Assembly: GCA_949127665.1 (NCBI GenBank)
Contig: CASBQE010000337.1
Coordinates: 1 to 39,031, forward strand
Reading direction: 5' to 3'
Source: Synechococcales cyanobacterium PMM_0083
Lineage (GTDB): Bacteria; Cyanobacteriota; Cyanobacteriia; Leptolyngbyales; Leptolyngbyaceae
Length of the DNA: 39,031 nucleotides
Made by a program: the position numbers and the translations under genes. Under the pieces are notes generated by a model. The model was not told the origin of the DNA. It was given only the letters and a program-made list of their open reading frames with translations, and searched no databases. Within the stretch, counting starts at the first letter, position 1. Each line of letters opens with the position of its first letter. This document shows positions 10,094-21,798 of the stretch, one piece after another.

Positions 10094-10321
10094 TTATTTC
10101 TTATTGCGCAAACGATAAGTAATTCGACCTTTGGTCAAATCGTATGGGGTCAATTCAACTTTTACGCGATCGCCCGGTAAGATCTTGATGTAGTTCCGCC
10201 GAATTTTTCCTGAAATATGAGCCAGCACATTAAATCCATTATCTAAATCAACACGAAACATTGCGTTTGGAAGTGATTCCGTTACCGTGCCTTCCATTTC
10301 AATTAAATCTTGCTTCGACAA
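10094..10321 (-). CDS. infA: Translation initiation factor IF-1
   Basis: [67 protein letters not shown]. Confidence 0.98.
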   Translation of the reverse strand: MSKQDLIEMEGTVTESLPNAMFRVDLDNGFNVLAHISGKIRRNYIKILPGDRVKVELTPYDLTKGRITYRLRNKK

Positions 10322-10490
10322 TTCAACTCTCCTGCTTTACTAAGATAATGACTATCTAAAATCTAAATGAGCCACTTCATCTGAGTCTAGACTATTTAAC
10401 AAAAACTCTTCTTAAAAAAAGAACGAAACAGTCTGCTGAAACCCACGCATGGCAGAACGCTTAAAAAGTTCTTGTTCTTAAGATTAACCT

Positions 10491-11045
10491 TTACCTTTGG
10501 ATAAGCTTCTTGAGATCATCTGTGACACCGTCCATAAGTTGATCACCATTGACAATGGCGAGTTTCTTCCGCTTTGAATAGAAATCAATTAAAGGGGAAG
10601 TTTGCTCTCGATAAACCTTTAATCGATTGCGAATCACTTCCTCCGTATCATCAGTTCTTCCCCTTTCAAGCATCCGCTGAACTAAAATGTCATCAGGCAC
10701 ATCAAGGTTCACAACATAATCGCAGGGTTGATCAATTTCATTCAAAAGAGAATCCAAGAATTCCGCTTGAGCTACATTACGTGGAAAACCATCTAGAATC
10801 CAACCCTCTTGTGCGTCATGATTCTTTAATCGCTCTTGAATCAGGGCAACTACAAGCTGATCGGGCACTAGATCGCCTCTATCCATGTATAACTTTGCTT
10901 GAAGACCTAAAGAGGCTTGATTTGTGACAGCGGTACGAAGAATATCGCCTGTAGATACATGAGGAATACTACAAAGGTTTGCTATTAGCTTTGCTTGAGT
11001 CCCTTTGCCTGCTCCAGGGGCACCCAAAAAGATTAGTCGAGTCAC
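10491..11045 (-). CDS. adk: Adenylate kinase (GTG start)
   Basis: MTRLIFLGAPGAGKGTQAKLIANLCSIPHVSTGDILR; start GTG overlaps the secY stop TAG by 1 nt. Confidence 0.97.
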   Translation of the reverse strand: MTRLIFLGAPGAGKGTQAKLIANLCSIPHVSTGDILRTAVTNQASLGLQAKLYMDRGDLVPDQLVVALIQERLKNHDAQEGWILDGFPRNVAQAEFLDSLLNEIDQPCDYVVNLDVPDDILVQRMLERGRTDDTEEVIRNRLKVYREQTSPLIDFYSKRKKLAIVNGDQLMDGVTDDLKKLIQR

Positions 11046-12439
11046 TATTGATTCACCATTCCTTCATAACGCTGGGAAATTATGTAAGTTTGAATTTGCT
11101 TTGCGGTGTCAATTGCTACGCCGACTACAATCAAGAGTGATGTTGCTCCAAATCCTTGGAAAGTAGTTACTCGAGTGGCACTTTCAACGGCTGTTGGAAC
11201 GATCGCAACTAAACCTAAAAAGATTGCGCCAAGGAATGTAAGTCGATTTAGCACACGTTCGATGTAGTCACTAGTCGCTTTTCCTGGGCGAACACCGGGA
11301 ATACTAGCTCCCATTTTTTTAAGGTTCTGAGACAAGTCAACAGGATTGATCGTTAATGATGTCCAGAAATAACTAAAAAAGACGATGAGAAGAAGATAAA
11401 AAATTACATATATCCAAGGGGCTTGTCCATTTGGACTTAAATAATTAGCAACCTGACCTAAAAGAGGATTTTTGGTGAATTCAGCTAAGTAAATTGGCAA
11501 GAAAAGAATGGCAGAAGCAAAAATGATAGGCATTACACCGCTGGAGTTTAATCGAAGCGGTAAATAGCTACTTCTCTCAAGATAAGTTTTGCGACCCACT
11601 TGACGACGTGCAGAAATGATAGGGATACGTCGAGTTCCTTCTTGAACAAACACAATACCTACGATCATGACTAGAAAAACAATAAAGAGCATGATTACAC
11701 CCCCTACTAAGCCGCGATCGCCTGTCTGCGCCAATTCCAAAGTTTGCCCCAACGAGCGAGGCAATCCAGAAACGATACTTATAACAATTAATAAAGAAGC
11801 TCCATTCCCAATCCCGCGCTCAGTAATTAACTCGCCAATCCACATAACCAGCATTGAACCTGCGGTCAAAGCCAACGCAGTAGAGGCAATAAATGGAATT
11901 AGAGTTATGGGACTAACGGGCACACCAGCTTGAGTCGAAAATGAAAACCCAGTGGGTGTCCTCTGAGAAAGAATTAGATCTCCACCTATTCTTGCAGCAC
12001 CACTGTTGATCACCCACCAAGCGAGTCCTATGCTCTGGATAATTGCCCAACCAAGCGCTACATATCGGGTAATTTGCGAAATCTTGCGTCGCCCAGCCTC
12101 ACCCTCATTTTTTTGAAGATTTTCTAGTTGGGGAACAGCAGTCGTTAAAAGCTGCAAAATGATAGACGCATTAATATAGGGCAGAATGCCGAGCGCAAAA
12201 ATTCCAAGTGCAGACAGCCCACCTCCTGAAAAAATATCCAAGAAGCTTACAACAGGATTGTTTTGAACGCTTTGTGCAAATGCACTGCGATCTATATCAG
12301 GAATAGGTAGAAAAATACCAAGTCGTACCAGAATTAACATCCCGATAGTCAGCAGGACACGCCCTCGCAATCCAGCCGCCTGAGCCATCTGAGAAAAAGT
12401 CTCTTGCGCACTTGGTGCTTTGTCTCTGTTAACAACCAT
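11045..12439 (-). CDS. secY: Preprotein translocase subunit SecY
   Basis: RGRVLLTIGMLILVRLGIFLPIPDID ... LGILPYINASIILQLL; start trimmed to MVVNRDKAPSAQ, preceded by AGGAG. Confidence 0.97.
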   Translation of the reverse strand: MVVNRDKAPSAQETFSQMAQAAGLRGRVLLTIGMLILVRLGIFLPIPDIDRSAFAQSVQNNPVVSFLDIFSGGGLSALGIFALGILPYINASIILQLLTTAVPQLENLQKNEGEAGRRKISQITRYVALGWAIIQSIGLAWWVINSGAARIGGDLILSQRTPTGFSFSTQAGVPVSPITLIPFIASTALALTAGSMLVMWIGELITERGIGNGASLLIVISIVSGLPRSLGQTLELAQTGDRGLVGGVIMLFIVFLVMIVGIVFVQEGTRRIPIISARRQVGRKTYLERSSYLPLRLNSSGVMPIIFASAILFLPIYLAEFTKNPLLGQVANYLSPNGQAPWIYVIFYLLLIVFFSYFWTSLTINPVDLSQNLKKMGASIPGVRPGKATSDYIERVLNRLTFLGAIFLGLVAIVPTAVESATRVTTFQGFGATSLLIVVGVAIDTAKQIQTYIISQRYEGMVNQ

Positions 12440-12540
12440 GGGGAAATCTCCTACTCCTAATACACACTTTACATAGCAGGTGTGCGACTGCAATTTCAAT
12501 AAAAATCTAGCCAGAAGCACATTAAAAAACTCAAGGTGAG

Positions 12541-12993
12541 CTACTCATCACCCAAAATTTCACAAGTTCCCTTTGCCGCCTCAATTTTAGCGCGGGCGGA
12601 CTTCGTAAAGGCAGCAGCTTTGACAGTCAAAGCGACAGTTAGCTCTCCATCACCCAAAATCTTCAGAGAACCATCGTTGGCAGTCAAAATACCAGATTTA
12701 ATTAAAGACTCCAGAGTCACTTCAGAATTTGCTGCAAGCGATGATAACGCCCCAACATTAATAATAGTAAAGTTTTTGGGATTTACTAGAGTAAAGTACT
12801 TCAGCTTTGGTACGCGGCGATATAGAGGAGTTTGTCCACCTTCAAAACCAGGACGAGTTGGACGACCCGAACGAGATTTTTGACCCCGCATACCAAAACC
12901 GCAACTTGCACCTTGTCCAGCCGCAATCCCCCGACCAACACGACGACGACGGCGTTTGGAGCCTATTTGGGGTGCTATATCGTTAAGTCTCAT
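12541..12993 (-). CDS. rplO: 50S ribosomal protein L15
   Basis: [43 protein letters not shown]. Confidence 0.96.
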   Translation of the reverse strand: MRLNDIAPQIGSKRRRRRVGRGIAAGQGASCGFGMRGQKSRSGRPTRPGFEGGQTPLYRRVPKLKYFTLVNPKNFTIINVGALSSLAANSEVTLESLIKSGILTANDGSLKILGDGELTVALTVKAAAFTKSARAKIEAAKGTCEILGDE

Positions 12994-13076
12994 GGCTAAT
13001 ACTCTCATTCACGATCAGGTCATCAAACATTCACTATCACAAATCAGGTGGAAGCTAAAAAATAACTAAATCTGAC

Positions 13077-13598
13077 TTAAGCATATAAGTTCTCAATCGA
13101 AACACCCCGTTCTTCCGCCACTTCGGCAAAGGTTCTCAAGGTGCCAAGCGCATTAACAGCAGCTCTTGCATTGTTAAGAGGATTATCAGAACCAAGCTGC
13201 TTAGCCAAGATGTTTTTAACACCTGCCATCTCAAGAACAGTCCTAACCGCACCTCCGGCAATGACTCCAGTCCCAGGTGCAGCAGGACGCATCATTACTT
13301 TTGCGCCACCGCCCTGACCTGTCGTCGGGTGAGGGATGGAGTTATTTTTAGTTAAAGGAACTTCAACAAGGTGCTTTTTACCATCTGCGACACCTTTTTT
13401 AACGGCTCCAATCACATCTGCCGCTTTACCAACTCCAACACCGACTTGCCCTCGTTCGTTGCCAATAACAACGATCGCCCGAAAGCTAAGTTTCTTACCG
13501 CCTTTGACAACCTTAGTGACACGACGAATTTGAACAACTCGCTCCTGCCAATCGGTTTCCTTTTCGCGGCTTTTCGTATTCTTACGACCCTTCGCCAT
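13077..13598 (-). CDS. rpsE: 30S ribosomal protein S5
   Basis: [54 protein letters not shown]. Confidence 0.98.
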   Translation of the reverse strand: MAKGRKNTKSREKETDWQERVVQIRRVTKVVKGGKKLSFRAIVVIGNERGQVGVGVGKAADVIGAVKKGVADGKKHLVEVPLTKNNSIPHPTTGQGGGAKVMMRPAAPGTGVIAGGAVRTVLEMAGVKNILAKQLGSDNPLNNARAAVNALGTLRTFAEVAEERGVSIENLYA

Positions 13599-13610
13599 AA
13601 TTATTGTTCC

Positions 13611-13973
13611 TTAAAATTCTAGTCCAGCTTCACGTGCAGCATCAGCCAAGGCTTTGACACGACCATGATAAAGATTACCACCTCGGTCAAACACGACGCG
13701 CCTAATCCCTTTCTCTATAGAGCGCTCAGCTATGAGTTTTCCGACCTGAGCAGAAGCATTACAGGTTGCTCCCGTATTCAAATCTTCCTTGAGATCTGAT
13801 TCTACTGTTGAAGCCGACGCTAACGTGTGATGTTGGGTATCGTCGATTAACTGTGCATAAATGTGCTGATTGGAGCGGAAAACAGCTAGGCGAGGGCGCT
13901 CTGATGTTCCCAAAACCTTGCGGCGTACACGATAATGACGACGACGAGTTGATTCTCTACGACTTGTTTTCAT
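13611..13973 (-). CDS. rplR: 50S ribosomal protein L18
   Basis: [31 protein letters not shown] ... [28 protein letters not shown]. Confidence 0.98.
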   Translation of the reverse strand: MKTSRRESTRRRHYRVRRKVLGTSERPRLAVFRSNQHIYAQLIDDTQHHTLASASTVESDLKEDLNTGATCNASAQVGKLIAERSIEKGIRRVVFDRGGNLYHGRVKALADAAREAGLEF

Positions 13974-13975
13974 AA

Positions 13976-14515
13976 CTACTTTTTACCTGCCTTACCCGCT
14001 TTACGCTTAACGACTTCGCCAGCATAACGAATCCCCTTGCCTTTGTAAGGCTCCGGGGGACGAACCGCTCGAATCCGTGCCGCTGTGTTACCGACAATCT
14101 CTTTGTCGATGCCGCTTACTAAGACGTTTGTGTTGCCTTCTACAGCAAACTGAATACCATCAGGTGGCTCTATTTGAACTGGATGACTGTAGCCCATGTT
14201 GAGAGTCAGGTTTTGACCTTGAACTTGTGCTCTATAGCCGACACCAATAATCTCCAATCGACGCTGAAATCCTTGTGATACGCCTTCAACCATATTTGCG
14301 ATCAAAGTTCGACTGAGACCATGGCGTTGACGGGCAGCGCGTGACTCATCGCGCTGTTTGACAAGAACAGTCTCCCCCTCGTGTGAGATTTCAACCTCAG
14401 CAGGCAAGGTTCGAGACAGATTGCCTTTAGGCCCCTTAACCGTAACAGATTGACCGTCAATGGCGACAGTCACTTTATCAGGAATACTGATTGGACGCTT
14501 ACCTATACGTGACAT
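13976..14515 (-). CDS. rplF: 50S ribosomal protein L6
   Basis: [38 protein letters not shown] ... [26 protein letters not shown]. Confidence 0.98.
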   Translation of the reverse strand: MSRIGKRPISIPDKVTVAIDGQSVTVKGPKGNLSRTLPAEVEISHEGETVLVKQRDESRAARQRHGLSRTLIANMVEGVSQGFQRRLEIIGVGYRAQVQGQNLTLNMGYSHPVQIEPPDGIQFAVEGNTNVLVSGIDKEIVGNTAARIRAVRPPEPYKGKGIRYAGEVVKRKAGKAGKK

Positions 14516-14577
14516 AGCTGCCTACTCCTAATACTGCGATCGCTGGAACGATCTGACGATGTTTATCCTCAACGTAA

Positions 14578-14979
14578 CTACCACACGTAGCAAAGAACTT
14601 CGCCACCTAAGCCCTGGTGACGAGCCTCACGGTCAGTCATGATGCCACTTGAGGTAGAGATGATGGCAATACCAATGCCACCCAATACGCGAGGCAAATC
14701 ATTTCGGTTTGAATAAACTCGAAAGCCTGGTTTGCTAATCCGCTTCAAAGAGTTGATGATGGGTCGTCTAGCCTTACCCTTGTACTTCAAAGAAATAACC
14801 AAGTTCTTCTTAATACCTTCGCCTGCTTCTTCATATTCAACAATGAAACCCTCATCCTTAAGGACTTTGGCAATATTGCGAGTCATTTTTGTGGATGGGA
14901 CTTCAGTGGTTTGGTGTCGCGCGAGATTCGCATTACGAATCCGCGTCAACATATCTGAGATCGTATCGTTTACCGCCAT
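14578..14979 (-). CDS. rpsH: 30S ribosomal protein S8
   Basis: [29 protein letters not shown] ... [31 protein letters not shown]. Confidence 0.98.
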   Translation of the reverse strand: MAVNDTISDMLTRIRNANLARHQTTEVPSTKMTRNIAKVLKDEGFIVEYEEAGEGIKKNLVISLKYKGKARRPIINSLKRISKPGFRVYSNRNDLPRVLGGIGIAIISTSSGIMTDREARHQGLGGEVLCYVW

Positions 14980-15003
14980 AGTATTCCCTTTGATAAACCT
15001 GCC

Positions 15004-15549
15004 TTAGTTGTCCCGGAAGGGCATACCAAATTCTTTCAACAAGGCTCGACCCTCCTCATCAGTGTTTGCCGTTGTAATGATGGAAATATCCATCCCACGA
15101 ATTTGATCAATGCTGTCGTATTCGATTTCTGGAAAGATAAGCTGCTCACGAATTCCCAGAGTATAGTTCCCCCGTCCATCGAAGCTTTTCGGACTAATTC
15201 CTCGAAAGTCTCGAATTCGAGGCAGTGCAAGGTTTATAAATCGGTCTAAAAATGCGTACATCCGATCAGCTCGCAAGGTAACCATGATGCCAACGGGCAT
15301 TCCTTGACGAAGCTTAAAACCTGCGATCGCTTTTTTAGCTCGGGTTACAACAGGCTTTTGACCAGTAATGACCCCAATCTCAACTAGTGATGCTTCCAAT
15401 GCTTTGGCATTTTGAGCCGCTTCGCCTAACCCTCGATTTAGGGTTACCTTTACTAATTTAGGAACTTGGTGAAGGTTTGTGTAACCAAATTGCTCCGTTA
15501 ATTTTGGAACAATTTCCTCTTGATAGCGAACTTTAATTTTTTGTGGCAT
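15004..15549 (-). CDS. rplE: 50S ribosomal protein L5
   Basis: [59 protein letters not shown]. Confidence 0.98.
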   Translation of the reverse strand: MPQKIKVRYQEEIVPKLTEQFGYTNLHQVPKLVKVTLNRGLGEAAQNAKALEASLVEIGVITGQKPVVTRAKKAIAGFKLRQGMPVGIMVTLRADRMYAFLDRFINLALPRIRDFRGISPKSFDGRGNYTLGIREQLIFPEIEYDSIDQIRGMDISIITTANTDEEGRALLKEFGMPFRDN

Positions 15550-15602
15550 GTGAGTCAGTGTCCATAAAATCCCTGGTCTTTGTCAGGAAAGTAGATATTG
15601 AG

Positions 15603-15947
15603 CTAATCAATGGTTTCTCCAGTCTTTTTCAGCATTCGCACCTTCCGCCCGTCAGCATCAAAGCTATAACAAATTCGACTAGCAACTTTCTGCTTCTCGG
15701 AGTAGAGCATGACATTAGAACTGTGGATCGGTGCTTCATTGGTCACTATTTGTCCAGATTCGCCCTCTTGCTGAGGCTTGACATGTTTTGTCCGAAAGTT
15801 AACTCCTTTGACCAGAACTTTGCTTTCCTTTTGCAAAGTTTGCAAAATCTCTCCAATCTTTCCTTTATCTTTTCCGGAGATAACTTGAACCGTATCTCCC
15901 TTCTTCACATGCATCTTGTAGCGAGTAACCGCTTTAGTCTTCGGCAT
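15603..15947 (-). CDS. rplX: 50S ribosomal protein L24
   Basis: [47 protein letters not shown]. Confidence 0.97.
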   Translation of the reverse strand: MPKTKAVTRYKMHVKKGDTVQVISGKDKGKIGEILQTLQKESKVLVKGVNFRTKHVKPQQEGESGQIVTNEAPIHSSNVMLYSEKQKVASRICYSFDADGRKVRMLKKTGETID

Positions 15948-16312
15948 TACAGCACCTCCGGAGCCAGAGAAACGATTTTAGTAAACTCTTTGTCACGCAA
16001 TTCACGTGCCACAGGACCAAAGACGCGAGTTCCACGGGGGTTTTTATCTTTATTTATAAGTACGGCAGCATTATCGTCGAAGCGAATACTCATTCCATTG
16101 TCACGACGTAAAGTATGCCGGGTTCGGACAATCACTGCAGTCACTACATCAGACTTTTTAACCGCCATATTGGGAATCGCATCTTTGACAACAGCGACAA
16201 CAACGTCACCGATGCCTGCATAACGGCGACGACCACCTAAGACGCGGATGCACATTAACTTACGGGCTCCACTGTTGTCTGCTACGTTGAGATAGGTTTG
16301 CGGCTGAATCAT
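15947..16312 (-). CDS. rplN: 50S ribosomal protein L14
   Basis: [45 protein letters not shown]; stop overlaps the rplX start by 1 nt. Confidence 0.98.
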   Translation of the reverse strand: MIQPQTYLNVADNSGARKLMCIRVLGGRRRYAGIGDVVVAVVKDAIPNMAVKKSDVVTAVIVRTRHTLRRDNGMSIRFDDNAAVLINKDKNPRGTRVFGPVARELRDKEFTKIVSLAPEVL

Positions 16313-16325
16313 GAATCACCTTCTT

Positions 16326-16577
16326 TTAAACTTGCGCAGATGTTGTTAAAACATCGATCACTTGCCACCGTTTGGTGCGGCTCAAGGGACGAGTTTCTTG
16401 AATGCGGACGCGATCGCCAGTTTTGCATTGATTTACTTCATCATGAACCTTGTAGCGCTTGGTACGAGCAACGATTTTGCCGTATTTTGGATGTGCAGAA
16501 CGACTCTCAACTGCTACCACTACTGTCTTATCCATTTTGTCGCTAACGACTAAACCAACTCTTTCTTTTACTGCCAT
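16326..16577 (-). CDS. rpsQ: 30S ribosomal protein S17
   Basis: [44 protein letters not shown]. Confidence 0.97.
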   Translation of the reverse strand: MAVKERVGLVVSDKMDKTVVVAVESRSAHPKYGKIVARTKRYKVHDEVNQCKTGDRVRIQETRPLSRTKRWQVIDVLTTSAQV

Positions 16578-16634
16578 CTCATGTACCCTCTCGGAGGCTA
16601 TAAAACTACTTGTAAACTGGATTCTGTCTATTAC

Positions 16635-16847
16635 TTAAGATGATGACTTTTGTAATTGACGTTCTCGTTCGACAGTCATCAATTGAGCCAGCCGATGACG
16701 AGTGTGTTTGAATTGATGAGACTTTTCTAGTCTGCGAGTGCCTTTCTGAAAACGGAGATCAAACAATAGCCTTTTCGTGGCTACAATCTGTTCGTCAAGT
16801 TCTTCTTCGCTCAGGTTCCGAACTTCACTGACTTTAGGTAGTGACAT
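16635..16847 (-). CDS. rpmC: 50S ribosomal protein L29
   Basis: [56 protein letters not shown]. Confidence 0.95.
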   Translation of the reverse strand: MSLPKVSEVRNLSEEELDEQIVATKRLLFDLRFQKGTRRLEKSHQFKHTRHRLAQLMTVERERQLQKSSS

Positions 16848-16849
16848 TG

Positions 16850-17269
16850 TTATGACTCCTCCGTTTCACGAGTAATAAACTTTGTCTTAATCGGCAGCTT
16901 ATATTGGGCTAATCGCATCGCTTCACGCGCAATTGCTTCGGACACTCCGGCAATTTCAAATAAAATTCGACCGGGCTTTACAACAGCAACCCAATATTCA
17001 GGAGCGCCTTTACCAGAACCCATGCGGGTTTCTGCCGGACGCATCGTAACGGGTTTATCTGGGAAAATACGAATCCAAATTTTGCCGCCCCGACGAATAT
17101 AGCGAGTCATTGCACGACGACTCGCCTCAATTTGGCGAGAGGTAATCCAAGTTGGTTCTAAGGCTTGCAAACCAAACTCGCCAAAGTTTAGACTGCTCCC
17201 ACGCGTCGCAAGACCTTTCATGCGTCCACGCTGCTGTTTACGAAATTTTGTTCTTCTTGGGCTTAACAT
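16850..17269 (-). CDS. rplP: 50S ribosomal protein L16
   Basis: [75 protein letters not shown]. Confidence 0.98.
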   Translation of the reverse strand: MLSPRRTKFRKQQRGRMKGLATRGSSLNFGEFGLQALEPTWITSRQIEASRRAMTRYIRRGGKIWIRIFPDKPVTMRPAETRMGSGKGAPEYWVAVVKPGRILFEIAGVSEAIAREAMRLAQYKLPIKTKFITRETEES

Positions 17270-17344
17270 AGCTCACTACCTTAGGGAATCAAAAGTTAAA
17301 GATTAGACAATAGTAGAGATAAATCATCTCTCGTCTTCTAAGCT

Positions 17345-18094
17345 TCATCCTTCATTCGATCGATCTTCAAATTGTTGACGACGATGCTGTTGACGACGCT
17401 TGGGCTGGTTATTGGTAGGGACAGGTGCCTCCTCTTGCCCAGGAATAATTTCACCTTTGAATACCCAAACCTTGATACCAAGCGTTCCGTAAACTGTGCT
17501 AGCAGTGCAGTAGGCGTAATCAATGTCTGCACGGAGAGTATGTAATGGAACGCGTCCCTCCCTGGTCCATTCGGGGCGGGCAATTTCAGCCCCATTTAAA
17601 CGACCGCTGACCTGAATCTTGATGCCCTCAATTCCAGCTTTTTGAGCACGTTGGATTGTTTGACGCACTACGCGACGGAAAGAGACGCGACGCTCCAATT
17701 GCTGAGCAATATATTCACCAATCAACATAGCGTCTGCATCAACTCGCGTTACTTCAACCACATTGATGCGAATTTGACGATCGCCGCCCCCCAGCACTTT
17801 TTGCAATCCGCCTCGCAGTTCTTCAATTCCTTGCCCTCCCCGACCGACCACGACACCGGGACGAGCCGTATGAACTTCTAAATCGATCTGATCTGCTTTT
17901 CTTTCAATCCGAATTTGAGAAATTCCAGGACTCTCTAGCCCCTTGAGCTTCAAAGGATTCTTTTGGAAAAAATGTCTAATTGTATAATCTTCCTGAAGTA
18001 GCTCAGGATAGCGATTAGCATCAGCAAACCAACGAGAGCGATGCTCTTGGGTAATGCCTAAACGTAAGCCAGTTGGATGAATCTTTTGTCCCAC
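17345..18094 (-). CDS. rpsC: 30S ribosomal protein S3
   Basis: [25 protein letters not shown] ... [30 protein letters not shown]. Confidence 0.98.
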   Translation of the reverse strand: MGQKIHPTGLRLGITQEHRSRWFADANRYPELLQEDYTIRHFFQKNPLKLKGLESPGISQIRIERKADQIDLEVHTARPGVVVGRGGQGIEELRGGLQKVLGGGDRQIRINVVEVTRVDADAMLIGEYIAQQLERRVSFRRVVRQTIQRAQKAGIEGIKIQVSGRLNGAEIARPEWTREGRVPLHTLRADIDYAYCTASTVYGTLGIKVWVFKGEIIPGQEEAPVPTNNQPKRRQQHRRQQFEDRSNEG

Positions 18095-18140
18095 AAAATG
18101 CTTCCTAATACAAATTCAACAATATTGATTGAAATACGAA

Positions 18141-18509
18141 TTATTCATCTCCAGCGCTCGGAGCGACGGAAATTGTAATGTGACAAGTCGGCTTGCGGAT
18201 TTGGTAAGCACGACCTTGAGCGCGAGGTCTAAACCGCTTTAATGTTGGACCTTGGTCGGCATAAGCAGTACTAACAACTAAATCTGCTCGGTCGTATCCT
18301 TGATTGTGTTCAGCATTTGCAGCAGCAGAACGCAGCAGCTTTAATACAGGTTCACAAGCACGATAAGGCATGAATTCCAAAACAATTAGCGCTTCTCGGT
18401 AGGAAAGCCCCCGAATTTGATCGAGGACACGACGAACCTTACGAGGGGACATCCGAATGTAGCGAGCGATCGCCTTTACTTCAGTTGTAGTCTCAACAGC
18501 CATACTCAT
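18141..18509 (-). CDS. rplV: 50S ribosomal protein L22
   Basis: [55 protein letters not shown]. Confidence 0.97.
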   Translation of the reverse strand: MSMAVETTTEVKAIARYIRMSPRKVRRVLDQIRGLSYREALIVLEFMPYRACEPVLKLLRSAAANAEHNQGYDRADLVVSTAYADQGPTLKRFRPRAQGRAYQIRKPTCHITISVAPSAGDE

Positions 18510-18558
18510 TACTCCTTAACTGACCACCACTAGCCTTAAGCCAGCAGTAAAATCCCTC

Positions 18559-18837
18559 TTATCGACGTGCTTTTTTATCAGTGCCAGCGTGCCCTTTGAA
18601 GGTGCGCGTGGGTGAAAATTCCCCCAGCTTATGCCCCACCATCTGTTCGTTGACATAAACTGGCACGTGTTGCTTTCCATTGTGAACAGCAATGGTGTGT
18701 CCAATCATCTGAGGCAAGATAGTAGAAGAGCGAGACCAAGTTTTAATCACTTGCTTTTCACCCTTCGCATTTAATGCTTCAATTTTACTAAGTAGATGAT
18801 CCGCAATAAACGGACCTTTTTTCAATGAACGAGACAT
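18559..18837 (-). CDS. rpsS: 30S ribosomal protein S19
   Basis: [62 protein letters not shown]. Confidence 0.98.
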   Translation of the reverse strand: MSRSLKKGPFIADHLLSKIEALNAKGEKQVIKTWSRSSTILPQMIGHTIAVHNGKQHVPVYVNEQMVGHKLGEFSPTRTFKGHAGTDKKARR

Positions 18838-18854
18838 CCCTTAGCTCCTTATCA

Positions 18855-19718
18855 CTATGAATCCCGACCGCCACGACCGCGCTTAGAAGACTTACGGCGG
18901 CGGCGAACAATGAGAGCACTACTTAGCTTGCGTTTATTCCGAGTTTTATACCCTAAAGCTGGCTTACCCCAAGGAGTAACCGGTCCAGGGCGACCAATCG
19001 GTGCCTTTCCTTCACCACCGCCATGAGGATGATCCACAGGGTTCATGACGCTGCCGCGAACCTGAGGGCGACGACCTAAATGCCGCTTTCGACCCGCTTT
19101 TCCTAAACTTGTGTTCCGTACATCTGCATTCCCAACCTGACCAATCGTGGCATAACATTCACGACGAATCATACGAACTTCACCGGAAGGGAGCTTTAGG
19201 GTGACAAAGTTCCCGTCTTTTGCGGCGACTTGGGCACTTGCTCCAGCAGCTCGAACAACTTGTCCGCCACGCCCAGGAGTTAATTCCACATTGTGAACGG
19301 TTGTACCCAACGGGATATTGCTGAGCGGTAAAGCATTACCAATTTCGATGGGCGAGTCAGATCCAGCAATTATGGTTGTTCCAACAGCAAGACCTGCGGG
19401 ATGTAGTATGTACCGCTTCTCACCATCTTTGTAATATAACAATGCAATTCGAGCATTCCGATTGGGATCATACTCTATCGCTGCAACCTTAGCGGGGACG
19501 TTACGCTTGTCTCGTCGAAAATCAATTTGCCGATAAAGACGTTTGTGCCCACCGCCACGGTGACGACAAGTGATCACACCACGATTATTGCGACCCTTAG
19601 GACGATGGCGCGATTTTGTCAGCGACTTTTCAGGCTCGTCACGAGTAATCTCAGCAAAATCCGAGACGGTTCGTTCACGAGTACCGGGGGTGTAGGGTCG
19701 ATAAATACGAATGCCCAT
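18855..19718 (-). CDS. rplB: 50S ribosomal protein L2
   Basis: [26 protein letters not shown] ... [40 protein letters not shown]. Confidence 0.99.
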   Translation of the reverse strand: MGIRIYRPYTPGTRERTVSDFAEITRDEPEKSLTKSRHRPKGRNNRGVITCRHRGGGHKRLYRQIDFRRDKRNVPAKVAAIEYDPNRNARIALLYYKDGEKRYILHPAGLAVGTTIIAGSDSPIEIGNALPLSNIPLGTTVHNVELTPGRGGQVVRAAGASAQVAAKDGNFVTLKLPSGEVRMIRRECYATIGQVGNADVRNTSLGKAGRKRHLGRRPQVRGSVMNPVDHPHGGGEGKAPIGRPGPVTPWGKPALGYKTRNKRKLSSALIVRRRRKSSKRGRGGRDS

Positions 19719-19754
19719 AACTTAATCTCTTGAATGCCTTACCAAATAGAAAAA

Positions 19755-20060
19755 TTAAACTTCTGGGAATAGAGCGATCGAGTCCCCATCTGCCAAAGTG
19801 ACAACTGCTCGCTTGTAGATAGGACGATAGCCTAAAAACTTGCCAACTCGACGCTGCTTACGTGGAGGGTTAATCGTACTAACACCCACCACCTTGACAT
19901 CAAACAAAGACTCAATAGCAGCTTTGATTTCAGGCTTAGTGGATCTAGGAGACACTTCAAACGTGTATTGATTGTTCTCCAAAAGCAATGTTGCTTTTTC
20001 AGTAATAATTGGACGACGAACCAGATCCATTAAATTTCGAGGATTAAATTCAGTCACCAT
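19755..20060 (-). CDS. rplW: 50S ribosomal protein L23
   Basis: [63 protein letters not shown]; start at [10 protein letters not shown] assumed (ORF track starts at 20081). Confidence 0.95.
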   Translation of the reverse strand: MVTEFNPRNLMDLVRRPIITEKATLLLENNQYTFEVSPRSTKPEIKAAIESLFDVKVVGVSTINPPRKQRRVGKFLGYRPIYKRAVVTLADGDSIALFPEV

Positions 20061-20682
20061 ACACCTCCTGAATTTTCGCAATAGCAGCCTGAGTAATCAC
20101 AATGCGATCTGCAGCTAAGAGGTCAAAAACGTTTAAGTTGGACGCAGAAATCAATCGGAGTTTAGCCACGTTGCGCGCAGACAAATAAACCATTTCCTGA
20201 CGCTCTGCCAAAATCAACAAAACCTTTGATTCAGCTTGAATTCCCCAGGTTTGCAAAGCTCCAACCAAATCTTTTGTCTTTGGGCGAGGGAACTTGTCAG
20301 CAAAATCTTGGACAACGATTACATCTTCAATACGGCTTTGAATTGCCGTCCTCAGAGCAAGTCGTCGTTCCTTACGATTCATCTTAAGCGAGTAATCTCT
20401 TGGCTTCGGACCAAAAATAACTCCGCCGCCCCGCCACAGTGGAGAACGATTAGAACCAGCACGAGCACGCCCAGTGCCTTTTTGGCGCCATGGCTTTCTG
20501 CCACCGCCTCTAACTTCTGCCCGAGTCTTGGTTGATACCGTACCTTGACGAGCATTTGCCATTTGGCGCACTAATGCTCGATGGACGACATGAGCGGCGC
20601 TTTTCTCACTTGCTACCTGCAAGTCTAAAGAAGCACTACCAACCTCGTTCCCATTCCAATCCTTAACTGCACAATCCGCCAT
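20050..20682 (-). CDS. rplD: 50S ribosomal protein L4
   Basis: [47 protein letters not shown]; start at MADCAVKDW assumed. Confidence 0.96.
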   Translation of the reverse strand: MADCAVKDWNGNEVGSASLDLQVASEKSAAHVVHRALVRQMANARQGTVSTKTRAEVRGGGRKPWRQKGTGRARAGSNRSPLWRGGGVIFGPKPRDYSLKMNRKERRLALRTAIQSRIEDVIVVQDFADKFPRPKTKDLVGALQTWGIQAESKVLLILAERQEMVYLSARNVAKLRLISASNLNVFDLLAADRIVITQAAIAKIQEVYGD

Positions 20683-20762
20683 AATCATCAACCCTATTCA
20701 ACTTTCCCGTGCTTCAAAAGCTAAAAATTAAGAAAATTCTCAATTTCTTACGACTTAGTTTT

Positions 20763-21401
20763 CTACTTATGTCCAACAATCGTTGCAGGAACCACATTGA
20801 CTAACGCGCCTGGTTTTCCAGGAATAGCACCTTTAATTAAAATCAAGTTTCGTTCAGAATCAACTCGAATGACTGTTAATTTGCGAATAGTAACTTGACT
20901 GCCTCCTAGTCGACCCGCCATACGCTTACCTGGATAGACACGTCCTGGGGTAGTACCTGCACCAGTAGAACCAGGAGCACGATGGTTTTTCGATCCGTGG
21001 GACATAGGACCGCGCTTGAAGTTATGACGCTTTTGGTATCCTGCAAATCCGCGACCAATACTGGTTCCGATTACGTCAATGGTCTGACCAGTAGAAAATG
21101 CATCTACTTTGATTTGTTGTCCCAGTTGAAATTCACTAGGGTTTTCCAAGCGATATTCATGTAGATGCCTCATCGGAGCGCAGTTAGATTTTGCTAGATG
21201 TCCCAATTCAGGCTTATTCAAAGCCTTTTGCTTGACCTCGCCATAAGCAACTTGAACGGCTGAATAACCATCTGTCTGAATCGTTTTAACCTGAGTAACA
21301 ATACAAGGACCTGCCTGGATGACAGTCACCGGAATTGCTTTACCTGTTTCATCAAAGACTTGGGTCATGCCAAGCTTTGTGCCGAGAATACCCACAGACA
21401 C
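20763..21401 (-). CDS. rplC: 50S ribosomal protein L3 (probable GTG start)
   Basis: (V/M)[32 protein letters not shown] ... [51 protein letters not shown] at 21401 with upstream AGGGAG preferred over 21452. Confidence 0.95.
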   Translation of the reverse strand: MSVGILGTKLGMTQVFDETGKAIPVTVIQAGPCIVTQVKTIQTDGYSAVQVAYGEVKQKALNKPELGHLAKSNCAPMRHLHEYRLENPSEFQLGQQIKVDAFSTGQTIDVIGTSIGRGFAGYQKRHNFKRGPMSHGSKNHRAPGSTGAGTTPGRVYPGKRMAGRLGGSQVTIRKLTVIRVDSERNLILIKGAIPGKPGALVNVVPATIVGHK

Positions 21402-21798
21402 GATGAATGGTCTCCCTTTCGTACACAGTTTAGAGCAGCAAACAAATAACACTTGCCTGCTTAACTGATTGATAGTTTTTGTGCTTCAAGATTTGGATGA
21501 CTTTAAGGAGTGACGCGATCGCGCAGAACTAAAAATCTAACTATTCTTGTGAAAAAGCGCTAAACGTTGCCAAGTCCGAAGGAAATGTGCAAAATCAGTT
21601 GATTTGAGTGCCAGCTAAGGACTTGAATGGCTTGCCATTCAGTATCCACTTTAATAATTCAAGATTGACTTTAGCGAGCTAAGCCACTCAAGCATTATTA
21701 GCGATAAGCATTAGGCAACAGTTCCTAACTATAGACTAATCGATTTGATTCTGTCTAGTGCTACGCCAAAGTTTTTTGACTTGTTGTCAAGATGCTCT

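Noticed and set aside
10384-10393. AGTCTAGACT 10-bp palindrome upstream of infA
   Set aside because: Short palindromes are expected by chance in 39 kb, and no positional or repeat evidence supports a role.
15543-16223. 226-aa plus-strand ORF opposite rplX/rplN
   Set aside because: Antisense shadow of well-supported ribosomal protein genes; composition is not protein-like and no RBS or domain is recognisable.
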